The notes: a model not told the origin generated them from the sequence alone. A stretch of DNA of 64,000 nt from Acanthosepion pharaonis (GCA_903632075.3 CAHIKZ030004732.1:902501-966500), one strand, 5' to 3'. Positions 49,338 through 61,025 are shown, counted from the stretch's first letter. Made by a program: numbers and translations.

Positions 49338-49675
49338 ACTCAGTTCGCTCCTAAAATAATGTCTCCTGTATTGGGCTAAGATATCAGAGGCTGATGTAAC
49401 GAGTATAGCAGTAGATGGGTGAATCCTTTCATCAATAACTAGTATTCTTCCTTGGTTTTGATTAGCAGTTTGGCGGCTGTGAGACAGATTGTCTTCTGGC
49501 ATGAAAATGTGCATAATACGTTGTGTCATTTTTCTACACGTAGAAAGCAACATTTCATCAAGATTTATGGAGAACGTTTATAGAAACGGTACAATTCATG
49601 TCAGCACAGTTAGGCAATCGGTAATATGTATCAGTAATGGCGGTATCGATATGAGAATTGGAGATCAATGAACAA
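49338..49675 (+). pseudogene. Mariner-family transposase remnant (N-terminal part)
   Basis: The leader (tgggctaagatatcagaggc, about 49373-49392) matches that at 30215-30240. It is followed by an N-terminal reading IIRCVIFLHVESNISSRFME, then GTIHVSTVRQSVICISNGG, ending at a stop near 49671. This is the same helix-turn-helix region as at 30254. No catalytic domain follows. Confidence 0.55.
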
Positions 49676-49841
49676 GAGCGTAGCATGCAGGATCTTGTTT
49701 ATTGCTAGACAAAATATACTTTCAACTGAAAACTTGCTCTATCAAACAGTGTTATTATGTCTTTATCTTTTTTTGTATTCCGAGTAAATAAATATAAACC
49801 TCTACTTCTGAAGCTTCCTTCATACATAGATATGAAACGAC

Positions 49842-49844
49842 TGG

Positions 49845-49889
<45 letters not shown>

Positions 49890-49899
49890 GTAATTAACA

Positions 49900-49937
<38 letters not shown>
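49842..49937 (+). repeat. (GATA)n and (TA)n microsatellites
   Basis: gata array 49842-49889, then after a short gap a ta array 49902-49937. Confidence 0.9.
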
Positions 49938-49939
<2 letters not shown>

Positions 49940-51599
49940 TAAATATAAAAATAATTGTCTGAAGTAGTAATGGGACAAAATGATACAATATTGATTTACT
50001 GTAAAATAATCCGAATGACTTCATGCTTTTACGGATTTTTCACGCGGTTTGTACATGCTTAATTGATTGTGATGGCTTACTGCTCCTCACGTGATGCACA
50101 CACCTTTTGATAGTCGATGAATTATGAGCTTCAGGATAACCACCTTATTCAAATAAGAAATCAATGTTTCGTTTTTCTAAAGGATTATGTGATAAGAATG
50201 TCCACTCACTTGGTATTTAACCCTTTGGCCACTGCAAACGCTTTTCTGAGTGAATATTTGATTATTTTTATCATGTCGAAAATCACGTTCGCTCAATACT
50301 TTGGTGGCACGTTCTGAAATATACAGTCAAGAAAGGACAGTTACCAAAGGTCAAACAAGTGGTCCTCGTTGGCTTGCTACACACTTTTCTCTTGTCGTCA
50401 GTTCGTCTATGGAGGATGCCAGAATGGGCAAGTGTTCAAATGAGTGGACATTGAAAGTTTGTTGACTTGGAGACAATTCGAATACAACTTATATTGGACG
50501 GCTGAATTGTGTGCTATACAAAGTAATCTATTTTTATATGTGCTGCGTCTGCATGTTTATATCTCGTTGCCTGCCAGTCTCTACTGAGCAAAGTAGACGA
50601 GAAAGTTTGTCATTTTCTCCAAGTAGAATTGGAGAAGATATATAAATTGAACAATTAGTCACAATATTCAATCGTATAATTTTCTTCCATTATTTATACA
50701 AGATTTCATATGTTATGGTTGTAGTGATATTTTGTTATCTTATTCCTAGAATAAACTCTTCATATTTTAAATTTATAGTTTGTGGGCAGTAAAGTTTATA
50801 AACAAAAAGAAACGTTTTAGAATTCGTGGAAGAAAATTCGTTGAAAAGATCACACGAGAATGTGAATATTCTAACTTACAGTTTAGTTTTTGTCGTTACT
50901 GCTTTTATTAATATATCGTTTATGGTTGCTTGCCTCAAAGGGAAGTAATCATAAATGATTGGTTAAAGAATATATTTTCATATCCCTTGACCTCCTCTCT
51001 ACTACGTCCCTGCCAATTTATGTTCTTAGTGTCTTCTTCTTGAGCCGACCGAATTGGTCTAATTGCCTGTTACTATTTCGAACTAATCGCCATTGTTTAC
51101 GACAGAAAACCGAAACGTTTCAGAGCTTAAAAAATTTAATTGAAGAAGTAATATATTCGATAACACATGAAATATTTCAAAATGCTGTTTGAAGTTTTCA
51201 TGAAAGATTGTAAATTTTTATTGGCAATGATGGCTCATCCGTTACGAAACATTAATTCCACTTAATGTGTGATTTTGTTAATAAAAAATGTTCCTTTACA
51301 TATTTTGTTTTTCTTTTATTTTGGGTCTCAGATTGAGTTTTTATTTACATTGTATACCAGTGATGTTTCATTTGGTCATAGTTTTCAAGTTTCCAAGAAG
51401 AAAAATAAAATACAAATATAAGCAGTTAGCCATGAGTTATTTTGCGTTCCTGTTTATGCTTCTTTCTGATCACCAAAGCGATAAAAATATAGATCGTGCG
51501 GATTCAGAGTCGAGAGAAATATTATTCATATATATTTAGATTAACAAAATGAAAAGGTATCAGAAAATAATGAGAAAGTGATACTTTATGCGTAACTTA
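49938..51599. other. AT-rich DNA, no gene recognised
   Basis: No supported coding, RNA or repeat feature. Confidence 0.45.
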
Positions 51600-51892
51600 T
51601 AAGGGAAGCTATTAGTCAGTTATGTGCCATGCGTGATACACGCTTAGGCGATCATGTATCTTTCGATACATGACTGACGAGGCAGATTTTTTCCCGCAGT
51701 AGGTTGCAATTTCTTTCTGCGGTAGACCAGTTGCCATCCAAGGCTATAGAACCTGCTACTATTTACCCATATCTGGGGGGAGAAGAAGAGGATTCATACC
51801 TTTTCCAAGGGTATTAGAATGTAATGGATTCAACTGGAATTCGAAATCGGCTCTCCGATTCCTCAGTCCGAGTCGCTATCGCTTACTCCACT
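51600..51892 (-). repeat. tRNA-like SINE
   Basis: Minus-strand B-box-like segment gagccgatttcgaattccag (51833-51852), with tRNA-like sequence upstream (gtaagcgatagcgactcgg, about 51868-51886). A moderately GC-rich body continues down to about 51600 on the minus strand. The B-box context resembles 16516-16534. Confidence 0.5.
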
Positions 51893-54564
51893 TTTTCATA
51901 AATTCACCTTGTGACAAAAATCTTTTCTTTCTTATTTTGACTGCTCTGTCATTTAAATAATTTCTATCAAGCGATATTCTTTTGTGAAATCTGTTGTAAA
52001 TCTAAACTAGTACAGTGTAAGATAAATGCAAGTTTTTGTTAAACTCCCACCCCCCCAATACATGTGTTCACTGAAATATATATAAGAAAAAGAGAGAAAT
52101 TTCAAATATTACTCCTTGCCATGCCATCTTTCTACTGGTCGTGGTAGGTAAAAATAAATAATAATTATGTTCCTAGAAATAGTTTGTGTATGGATAGCTT
52201 CTATTCTCAAATAAATCGTTATATGCTTATTAACACGATGACCACTGGGGCATAAATAAACATACATTTCTGAGGATTTGGGGATTTCAAGAATCAATAT
52301 TCGTCACTCTTTGCTGCAGCATTGAATCCAATTTCCGATCCATTGACAAGCTTCTTTTCCGTTTATTACACACGCCATTGAGTGTTGATTTGTCTTCAAT
52401 TTATTTTTTGTCATTCAGATATTCCATACGTGATTTGTCACAGAGCAGAAAAAATTATTTCAACTGTATACCCAAAAACTTTTGATTTCTGATTTCTCTT
52501 AAATTTATTTATTTTTATTTATTTTTGGACAGAAAAACATTATTTCAATTGCATTTTGGGGCCATTCTTTTGTAGATAAGAATGAACATAGTTTTTTATA
52601 TACTTATCTATGATAATACGGATTGAAAATGCATAAAAACGTAAATTAAAGTAATAAAAATATGTCGGATTAATAAATAAAAATCTATTAATTCTTTAGA
52701 AACTGCTTTGTTTGTGTTTCGGATACGAAATCGAGCAGTTATGACTTTCAATGAACTCTGAACGAATAAAGCTTGCTTGATAATGAAGATCTTCGTAGAC
52801 GAGTGAACGAACGTACGTTGGATCAAATGACGGTTTTTCCTGAAAAGTTTCACGCAAGTTCGAATCCTGCCAAAGGGCACATTTTTCTTTAATAAGCAGA
52901 CTCTCAAGAATTATCTTAACTGGACAAAATATTGTTTTTTTTTTTTTTTCTCAGACAATGAATAATTTTTTTTGTTGTTAAAGTCTTTACAAAATGTCGA
53001 GTTTATTGCTTCCGATGTAAAAAATATATTTAATGACAGGTTTGTAAATTGTGACCAGTAAAATTCTTTTATTTTATGATAATGACTCTCTCCACTTAGG
53101 GTTTAATGTTACTTGTCTTTACGTAACTTTTAACCACAATTTTTGCACAAAATATTTGTCAATACCCAATGTAGTAAAACAGGAATGTAGCCTTCTACGA
53201 TTTTTATAATAATTCTCTACTTCTATTTGCTTTGTTTTAAAAAGGTGTTTTCAATTATATCGCTGTGAGTAAATTTGAAGTATTGTTTCTGGCTTAAATT
53301 TTAAGGTGAAAGCATTTTCACGCTTCGAAATTATTTCTTATGTAGTCGAAAAGATTTTAATTAAATTTTGAAATTTAATTAAGATCCGATTAAACTGCAT
53401 ATTTACATTCAAGAAATGAAACACAAACTTCTTCATAGTATAAAGTATTATTCACTATTATTTTAAAGGCTAAGTAATGTTTTACACATTATGGGTTATG
53501 CACACATATACCGACACACATATACCCACACAAGAAAACGGTCAAATCCTCCATTTTGTAAATTTCTAGATCAATTTCAGTGAATCCTCCCCCCCCCCCA
53601 GACGTAATACAGAACCATGCCGCATAATAAAGAGAGCCAATCGAACGGCTCTATTTTGGTGTTGAAAAGTCCTAAGTCCTCTAGCCTCTGAAAAGAATTA
53701 TAGAGTCGGCAACAACAATTCAGTAGACCCAATCGCTTTCAATAAGATTCCGTTTTGGTTACCTGCAACTTCAAATGACTCTTCAACCGTCTACACACTT
53801 CCACCGACAAACTTATGCCCAAGGCTAAAACTGAAATTTCAACGGTCTCTCTCTATTTGACGTGCAAGTATGGTGTCTTTTTATTTAAACTTTAATATCT
53901 GAAAAGAAAACTCATTTCACATAAAACTTCCTTCATCAACCATCTTTAACTTAGACCAAATTAAATTTCCTTATTTAATTTGTTTAGTTTGAACCTTCCA
54001 TATAAAACTATCGTTATTGTTATTCTGTTGATCTGTGTATGCGTTGAATTAATTTATTCTGAAAAAGTAAAAAAAAATATAACGAATTTTGTTAGGGGGA
54101 GTCACGGTTAATTTAAATCTCAAATAAATATGAACTTTGCCCACAATATTAATAAAACATAATTGTTTCATGTTTTTAACTTTTATCATTTGTAATGTAT
54201 CTTTTAATTTATTTGAGCCTTTACTCAGAAAACCCTGGAAAAATTGTAATTACAAATATTCACTGAGAATATGAAGTCGCATGACTCGCGTTAAAATAAA
54301 TTATGATAGATCTATGTTCCGACTTTGGTGCTTGGCTGAATCTGATGTTCTTGAAAAGCATAGATAAAGATTTTTGAATCCAACAGTGTTCAAATAAAAA
54401 ACTGGAACTACAGTAATACCTCAACATATTGATATTTTGATTTTATTTAAACAATCAGTGCAGTATAACTAAAGACACATAATTTCATGCATTTACAAAT
54501 CTTTGAAAAGACCGACGTCGCAATAACTTCTTGCCTTTCTTTAAATACTTTTTATCGACAGTAG

Positions 54565-54568
<4 letters not shown>
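51893..54568. other. AT-rich DNA, no gene recognised
   Basis: A good isolated B-box match (gcaagttcgaatcctgc, 52855-52871) has no convincing A box or tRNA fold. Poly-T and poly-C runs occur at about 52934-52950 and 53590-53599. No gene. Confidence 0.45.

Positions 54569-54629
<61 letters not shown>
54569..54629 (+). repeat. (TA)n microsatellite
   Basis: Pure ta array; a second one lies at 54769-54807. Confidence 0.95.
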
Positions 54630-54631
<2 letters not shown>

Positions 54632-54763
54632 TTGGATTGATGTGAGTTTGTGACCCTGGGTTTCACGCTTTTGCGATCGCCAGACAACCTCTTTCTAATA
54701 AGTACCGCGGATATAATATATAAATAATAATATATATAATGTTTATATTTATATACACACACT

Positions 54764-54810
<47 letters not shown>

Positions 54811-54849
54811 GTAGATATTGAACCCTCATATAACATCAGTTATAAATAG

Positions 54850-54905
54850 CAGTTTAGCAGCAGTTAGGCAAATTATCTTCTGACATGAAAATGTGAACAA
54901 TGCCG
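54850..54905 (+). mobile_element. Short mariner leader fragment
   Basis: tagcagcagttaggcaaatt and the following atcttctgacatgaaaatgtg match the mariner remnant at about 49465-49512. Too short to carry coding information. Confidence 0.4.
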
Positions 54906-55384
54906 TTGTCAGGCGTTCTTGTCGTCTGAAGATCGTTAGAACGGAAAATTTAAATACCGACTCGAACTGTCCTTTGTTACGTGTTGATCTTGTGAGACAT
55001 CTTTTTTTTTTTTTTTTTTTTTTTTGCTCAGTCTGTAGTCTACTGCGTCAGTAGGTATTTGCCTTTTGTTCTTTATTTTTTATTTCTTTGTTCGGAATTT
55101 TTTTATTGTCTAAGGTATTATATTGTCCAGCAAGTTTTCTGATGGTCGCACCAACATCATTATTTTTCTTTAGTGTATATATATATATCGGTGTATATAT
55201 AAAACGACATCTTCAATATAACGGTTTTTACTGTATAATCATTTGGCATTTTTTTGTTTTAAAAAGTTATTTTTTAAATTTTCGTAAGACCCAAAGTGGA
55301 TTACACATCTTGCAAATAAAATGTTTCATAATAAAAATGTCTTTACTTTTTATGAGATTTCTTTCAAGACAAATTCGAATTAGT

Positions 55385-56048
55385 GGAGATGCCAACCTAG
55401 TAGCACGCTTAAATTCATGCAGTCGGGACACCAGTGAAAATATCTCGTCAGGGCAGATGCCATGAAAATATTTATATAAAAGGGACATTACATCGGTGAG
55501 AAAATGACTGGAGACGAGACTGCAAGTCAGGACTGATTACATTGCATATCCATCTTTGGAATTTGTCGAGAACCTCGAGTATGAACAGCGGGGGCACCAG
55601 ACCGTATATGGCAACAGTATTCAATGCATGGACGAATGGCAGACTTGTAGATGTGAAGGATGAATTCAGACAAGAAAAAACTTCTGGCGCGACACAGAAC
55701 CAAATTTTCTTGCAGTAGATTCAGCTATTGATTCAGTGTAGTTGTTCCACCTCAGGTCAGTGAAAAACGTGAGACCAAGAAGGTACAGAGAGGCGCTCTC
55801 ATAGAGTTGAGCATCAACCATACTGATAGGAGGCAGGGAAGTTGTTCTATGCATGCGTTTTGGATGCATTAAAATTCACAAACCATTTCCTGCCCCAGTC
55901 AACCACAGATTAGAGGTAGTTTTCGAGACAACGGCCAACTGTTAACTTTGTCGGCAATACCGGATTTACTGTTGAGACAGGAGTAAATGGTAGTGTCATT
56001 TGCGAAGATGCCTACTCGAGAACTGATGACGTCAGGAAGATCAATAAT
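55385..56048 (-). mobile_element. CR1/jockey-like LINE, 3' part after the gypsy insertion
   Basis: This continues the LINE of 61026-62720 across the gypsy element. Just after the insertion the minus strand reads LPDVISSRVGIFANDTTIYS, the RT catalytic box with FAND in place of F/YADD (codons at 55995-56006). The thumb and C-terminal region follow (FFTDLRWNNYTESIAEST; EVLDKFQRWICNVISPDLQS; SRLHEFKRATRLA), with frame changes. After about 55385 the match to other copies ends, so the usual C-terminus and tail are missing or replaced. Confidence 0.75.
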
Positions 56049-56335
56049 TGTTGAGATGTTGAGAGTTTCCCGCGTGTCGGTGTGTGAATCAAGACAAACA
56101 CAGTTGTAGAGGAAAATACTGGTATATTTGTAAAAGCAATTAACAATAGTGTGATTAGTAGAAAGAAGGTTGGTTAGTCCGAAACAATATCCAAAGTCTA
56201 TAGTCCAACGGTATGTAACGGGTAAGCTTATCTGGACTGCTGACGCTCTTTGACGCTCCCCCGTCCTCTCTCCAGAGCTGACTTATATAAGAGGGACCAG
56301 TCCATTTCTAGTTAGAAGGTGGGTGCGCCCCAACA
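56049..56335 (-). repeat. 3' LTR of the gypsy element
   Basis: Begins (minus strand) tgttggggcgcacccacc and ends ctcaaca. It contains tatataag in the dyad cttatataag near 56283-56292, placed as a TATA box about 45 bp from the LTR start. It differs from the other LTR at six substitutions and has no indels. Confidence 0.95.
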
Positions 56336-56351
56336 CCACCACCCACCTAAA
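56336..56351 (-). other. Polypurine-like tract
   Basis: On the minus strand aggtgggtggtgg lies directly against the 3' LTR, the usual place for the plus-strand primer. It contains T residues, so it is an imperfect purine tract. Confidence 0.6.
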
Positions 56352-56388
56352 AATTTGTTTTTTCTTTTTATATTATGAGAAAAAAAAA

Positions 56389-57655
56389 TTAATATTTTTT
56401 CCTTTTCGGGTCTATTATTAAATTTTGTGTCGCTTTACGTTTTCTTGCAGATCTGCGTTGTTTCTGCTCAGTCTGCGGTATTTGCAGGTCAAACGTATCA
56501 AACAATTCCTGTAATTCGTCTTCTTGTGGAGTTACTTCCGTTTCATCGGTCCTTCAACTGGTTAATGTGCCTTTTGTGTGTAAATTTGTTTCCTTGTATA
56601 ATGTATACCATATCCCCAATGCGCTTTTTTACGACCCCTGGTTCCCATGATGTTGCATTATTTTTATAATTTTTGAAAAAAATGCTCATTTATGTTAAAT
56701 TTTCGCCTGGGAACCATAGCGACTGTTGAATGTACCTTATTTTCTGGTATCAATTTGTCAAAAGCCGATCTGACCTTTCTTGCGAACATTAGTTCCGCAG
56801 GTGATAGGCTTGATGGGGCAGATTTATTCGGGGTAATTCGGTAAACTTGCAGGAATAGCTGTAACGCCTTTCTAGTCGGGGTACCTGTTGCTTTCCTTTT
56901 TCCTTAGCTCTTTTCAACGTATCGACGAACCTTTCGGCTAGTCCGTTGCTGCGTGGGTGATACGGAGGAATCCTCACGTGATCAACTTGGAAATTTTGGC
57001 AGAATTCTGTGAATTCTCTGCTTGTGAATTGGCTACCGTTGTCACTAACAACAGTATCTACCACCCCAAACCTTGCAAATAATTCATGTAATTTGTTTAT
57101 TGTACTTTGAGATGTTGGCCTCTTCATTTGAAAAACTTCGGGCCATTTACTAAAGCTGTCGACTACGACTAAATAATGCCATCCGTCAATTGGACCCGCA
57201 AAATCAATGTGAATCCTTGACCATGGCCTGTCGGTTTTTGGCCATGACTTCTGTAAAATTTGTGGTGATTTTGCTGCCAGGATGCAGCCTTTACATCTGC
57301 CGACCATAGACGCGATGTCGTTGTCCATACCTGGCCAGTAGACGTATGCTCTCATGAGGCTCTTCATCCTATTTATGCCCGGGTGACCAGCATGAAAGTC
57401 TTTCAGTATTCTTTTTTGGAGAGTGTTAGGGATTACCACCCTTTCACTGTATAATAGCACATTATCGCATAGAGAGAATGTCTCTTGAATTTTTCCATCT
57501 TTAATGGCTAGCTTATTTTTTATTTCTATTATATATTTGTCTTTTTCTGCTTCTTTTTTGATGTCCTTAAGCGATACTGGTAATTCTCGTATTGCGTTTG
57601 CCAAATTTTTCTTCAGCCTCGTCCTCTGCTCTGAGGGAAGCGATTACCGTATCCT
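56389..57655 (-). pseudogene. gypsy integrase (broken)
   Basis: The main frame (57604-56789) carries the HHCC zinc domain (HAGHPG ... CKGC) and the DDE core: Asp in HIDFAGP, Asp in VVSDNGSQF and Glu in NGLAERFV. Near 56900 a one-base shift diverts the frame; the true continuation (LFLQVYRITPNKSAPSSLSP) lies in another frame. Another indel near 56670 precedes the C-terminal region (WEPGVVKKRIGDMVYII), and a further one precedes the basic tail that stops near 56389. Upstream, between RNase H and the zinc domain, two shifts near 57650 and 57607 cancel. Catalytic residues are intact but the frame is broken. Confidence 0.88.
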
Positions 57656-58070
57656 CTAAAGGTTCTGTTGCTTTTGAATGAGTCTTGATAGCCCATCTGC
57701 GTGACCAATTTTGTGGGTGGACAAATATTGTATTCTAAAATTATAATTTAATAAAATTGTCCCCCACCTAAGCAATCTATTTGCGGTGTAAGTTGGCAGA
57801 CCCTTTTTTGAACCAAATATCGTTACCAGAGGCTTGTGGTCTGTCTGTAGCGTGAAATACCGTCCATGAATGTATCGATGGAATTTTGTTACAGCGAAGA
57901 TAATCGCCAATGCCTCTTTTTCAATTTGTGAATAATTTCGCTCAGCAGGTAGTAGCGATCTGCTTGCATGAGCGATCGGTCGAACTTTTCCATTCTTCCA
58001 CTTGTGCAATATGCACGCACCTACGCCGTGTGTACTGGCATCGCTCGCCACGATGATATCTACCTTTGGA
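57656..58070 (-). pseudogene. gypsy RNase H domain
   Basis: Starts with IIVASDASTHGVGACIL (the first catalytic Asp is in ASDAS). It continues with IEKEALAIIFAVTKFHRYIH (catalytic Glu), FTLQTDHKPL (catalytic Asp) and ends near LSTHKIGHADGLSR. This is the usual RNase H fold of Ty3/gypsy pol and removes RNA from the RNA-DNA hybrid during reverse transcription. The frame is intact within the domain but differs from the RT frame upstream. Confidence 0.88.
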
Positions 58071-58993
58071 TCAAAATGTACAAGAAATAAATCTGATGTT
58101 AATTTTTCTTTTATATCCTTGAATGCTTGCGCGCATTCTTTTGTCCAAATCCAAGGTTTTTCTTTTTTTTAGTAGATCGTAAAGTGGAGCTCGTAGAATG
58201 TGGAGGTCTGGGATAAAGTCCTGGTAATATGACACCAAGCCTAAAAAACTTTGTAGGGATTTAATATCTTTTGGCTCAGGCATATTTTTTATTGCTGAAG
58301 CTCGACTTTTATCTGGCTTTTTCCCTTCTTTATTCACTATATGTCCCAGATACTTGATCTCTTCCAGGAGAAAATCGCATTTGTTTTCTTTCGCGCGAAA
58401 TCCATAACTTCTTAATCTTTCGAAAACTTTGCGTAAATGGTGTTTGTGTTCATCCACCGATTCACTTTTCACAAGTATATCGTCGAGATATGCTATCGTG
58501 TAGTCTAACCCGGATAACATCGTATCCATAATTTTCTGGAATATTGCGGGTGCTGTCTTCACCCCGAACGCTAAACGTTCGTATCTGAACAAGCCTTTAT
58601 GCGTGTTAATGCATAGTAAATTTGAGCTTTCGTTATCCATGGGTACTTGCAAGTATGCCTCGCTAAGATCTATTTTCGAAAAGATTTTTCCGCCATTTAA
58701 CTTTGCGAACACTTCTTCGGGACTTGGTAGTGGATAGTGATACTCTTCTATTGCGTCGTTTAACCCGGTTGAAAAATCGGCGCAGACGCGAATTTCGCCA
58801 GACTTCTTTACATAGACACCCGGAGCTGCCCAGTCACTGTATTCTGTTTTCGAGATCACACCAATTCTCGTTAGTCTTTCGAGCTCTTGGTCAATTTTCT
58901 CTAATGCGGCAAAAGGGATTCTACGCTTTTTTAAAAATTGGTTGAATATTTTTCTTCAGCTGTATTTTTGCTGATGCTTCAGTGCAACGTCCT
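58071..58993 (-). pseudogene. gypsy reverse transcriptase domain (broken)
   Basis: The open frame 58859-58071 contains the RT blocks in order: WAAPGVYVKKSGEIRVCADF, FSKIDLSEAYLQVP (catalytic Asp), LAFGVKTAPAIFQ, then IAYLDDILVKS with the YLDD catalytic box, and YLGHIVNKEG. The N-terminal start of RT (RIPFAALEKIDQELERL, about 58870-58920) is separated by an indel in an A/T run near 58931. A second indel in an A8 run near 58163-58170 ends the frame just before RNase H. Start codons of these frames are internal; the domain is normally part of one gag-pol product. Confidence 0.9.
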
Positions 58994-59543
58994 TCAGCGA
59001 AAACTTCGGGGAATGCCGTTTTCAATTCTGCTTGTAGATTTTTTTATATTGTCTTTGCTTTCACTAATGTTGTTGCAAAAAGAACTAATGGGCACGTCCC
59101 ATAGGTTGAACTTAGTGATTGCGTCAGTCCCAAACAGGTTGTTTGTGTTTTTCATTACAAAAATTTTCATTTTTATCGACTTATTGTTGAAGGTTATATT
59201 TACCCACATTTTCCCCTTCAAATTTTATCTTTTTTCCAGTTACCGTCCTGGCTATTTTGTTGGACTTTAGCAACGTTGGTTTTCCTATATTTTTCCATGT
59301 TTGAGTGTTAATAATTAAAATGTCAGATCCTGAATCTAGTTGCATTTTTACCTTGTTGTACATTTTTACATGAAGGTATTTTCGAATATTCAGGTCTTGA
59401 TCTTCGCCTGACTTGGTAACTTTCACTCGACTTCTGTTTAGTTTTCTACACTTGGACATCTTATGTCCTACTTTTTTGCAATTTTTGCAAGCTTTATTTT
59501 TATATGGACAGTCATTGTACCAGTGCCACTGGCCACATCCATA
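58994..59543 (-). pseudogene. gypsy nucleocapsid knuckles and protease (broken)
   Basis: Directly after the in-frame TGA (59544-59546) the same frame continues with YGCGQWHWYNDC and CKNCKKVGHKMSKC, two zinc knuckles. The TGA sits exactly where the first Cys of the first knuckle belongs. The aspartic protease follows with QLDSGSDILIIN (DSG active site). A one-base excess in a G run near 59216-59219 shifts the frame; the protease continues in another frame (FNNKSIKMKIFVMK, LFGTDAITKFNL) to 58994, where an A-run indel near 59040 has already moved it off the pol frame. Confidence 0.85.
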
Positions 59544-60458
59544 TCATGCACTCGGAGGGTTTTTTTTTCTATAGCCTCTGTTCGTTCTTGTAGTAGGATA
59601 CCACTTCCGTTCCAGCGATGGAGAACTGAAACGAGTCTTCCTATTTACTTTCTTCACATTTGCGATAGCAGTTTCTTCTATTTTTTCTGAATCTTGCTTA
59701 ATGCTTACGCATTGCTGACAGTACTCGGCTAGCTTTTGTAGTGTCATGTTTTGGTCATTTTCTAGTTTTGCTAAAATGCGTCTTCGCATTTCACTATCTT
59801 TTTTAGACACTAAGCCTAGCACGAATATTAGACACTTGAAATCGTCTGCCGATAATTCGGACAAGCGAAAATCTTCCTCCTCGCTTTTTTGGATATTCAG
59901 GCATTTCCACCTTTTGTGAACTAATGAAAATCTGGGATTAAAAAGCTCTTTTAATAATTCAATTGCTTCATCGAATTTTAAATCTCTTGTCTTTTTGGGC
60001 AATATAAAATCTGTGAATTTGTGTTCTGCCGTTCCCAGTTTTCGTAGTAGTAATCTTATTTTTTTCTCGTTTGTCCATGTTTGGCAGTCAACTTCATAAA
60101 AATCCTGATATATATGGTAGTATCTTTCGAAAGTCTTTTCCTCTTCTGGGTTATAAGTAAAACTTTCGATCGTTGACCATATTGTGTCTTGGGAAAAAAT
60201 ATTTTCATCCGAGTCTTTCTGCTTGGACAGTATAGCAGTATGTATAAGTTCAGCCATTGCTAACTGTTTCTTTTCATTTTCTTCTTGTATTTTGTGTAGC
60301 TCCAGAAATCGTTTTGCGTTTTGTTCCTTTTGCTCTTTCTGAAATTTAAGTTGTTCTTCTTGAATTTTAAGTTGCTCTTTCTGAAAACCTTCAATCTCTT
60401 GCTGTCTTTGCATCTGATGCTTAATGAGTTCCAGCATAGTTGATTGAAATTGCTCCAT
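59544..60458 (-). pseudogene. gypsy gag (intact frame up to a TGA)
   Basis: A 304-codon frame from ATG 60458. Residues about 10-75 are Q/E/K-rich heptad-like sequence (repeated QEEQLKFQKEQ), a likely coiled coil for assembly. A capsid-like region follows with FERYYHIYQDFYEVD, KIRLLLRKLGTAEHKFTDFI and FDEAIELLKELFNPR, wording seen in gag of Ty3/gypsy elements found widely in invertebrates. The end is basic (RKTRFSSPSLERKWYP). The TGA that closes the frame replaces the first zinc-knuckle Cys, and the next codons continue in frame with nucleocapsid, so gag and pol were probably one reading frame. Confidence 0.85.
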
Positions 60459-60719
60459 GATTATGTATGTATAGAGAAAAAAGAAAAATTATGTTTTTTT
60501 TTTTTTTTTTCTCTGAGGGGGCCAAACAAAATTAATCAAATTCTCTGGCACGACAATTTTTTTTTTTTAGCACAAAGAATTGGTTATTATAGCTTCCAAT
60601 TTAATCAATAAGTTAATGTCTAACTTACAGTTTTTTCTTTTTGTCGATAACTTGCAATCCTTTGCTGTAAGTGCTTGAACTCTTAATTTTCCAGTTTTGG
60701 AAATCGGTTCTTATTTCTG

Positions 60720-60737
60720 TTCGAAGCCACGTCGCCA
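60720..60737 (-). other. Primer-binding site
   Basis: One base inside the 5' LTR, the minus strand reads TGGCGACGTGGCTTCGAA. Its complement ends in CCA and contains TTCGAA as in a tRNA T loop, so it fits an 18-base match to a tRNA 3' end. I do not assign the tRNA species. Confidence 0.7.
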
Positions 60738-60738
60738 C

Positions 60739-61025
60739 TGTTGAGATGTTGTGAGTTTCCCGCGTGTCGGTGTGTGAATCAAGACAAACACAGTTGTAGA
60801 GGAAAATACTGGTATATTTGTAAAAGCAATTAACAATAGTGTGATTAGTAGAACGAAGGTTGGTTAGTCCGAAACAATATCCAAAGTCTATAGTCCAACG
60901 GTATGTAACGGGTAAGCTTATCTGGACTGCTGACGCTCTCTGACGCTCCCCCGTCCTCTCTCTAGAGCTGACTTATATAAAAGGGACCAGTTCATTTCTA
61001 GTTAGAAGGTGGGTGCGCCCCAACA
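60739..61025 (-). repeat. 5' LTR of the gypsy element
   Basis: 287 bp, same ends as the 3' LTR. Carries the TATA-like tatataaa/ttatata segment near 60973-60982 in place of the other copy's perfect dyad. Drives transcription toward lower coordinates. Confidence 0.95.

Larger units (their letters stand above)
56049..61025 (-). mobile_element. Full-length Ty3/gypsy LTR retrotransposon
   Basis: A 4977-bp element on the minus strand. It is bounded by 287-bp LTRs with TG...CA ends and flanked by the 5-bp duplication ataat (56044-56048 and 61026-61030). Order in the coding direction: 5' LTR, primer-binding site, gag with coiled coil, zinc knuckles, protease, RT, RNase H, integrase, purine-rich tract, 3' LTR. 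Integrase after RT/RNase H is the Ty3/gypsy order. No envelope gene is present. It sits inside a LINE. LTR divergence is 6 of 287 sites, so insertion is fairly recent relative to most repeats here. Confidence 0.95.

Noticed and set aside
52855..52871. tRNA gene suggested by a B-box match
   Set aside because: Only the T arm is tRNA-like; no A box or cloverleaf can be drawn upstream.
56427..56669. 80-codon plus-strand frame inside the gypsy element
   Set aside because: It is antisense to the integrase C-terminal region; not an envelope gene.
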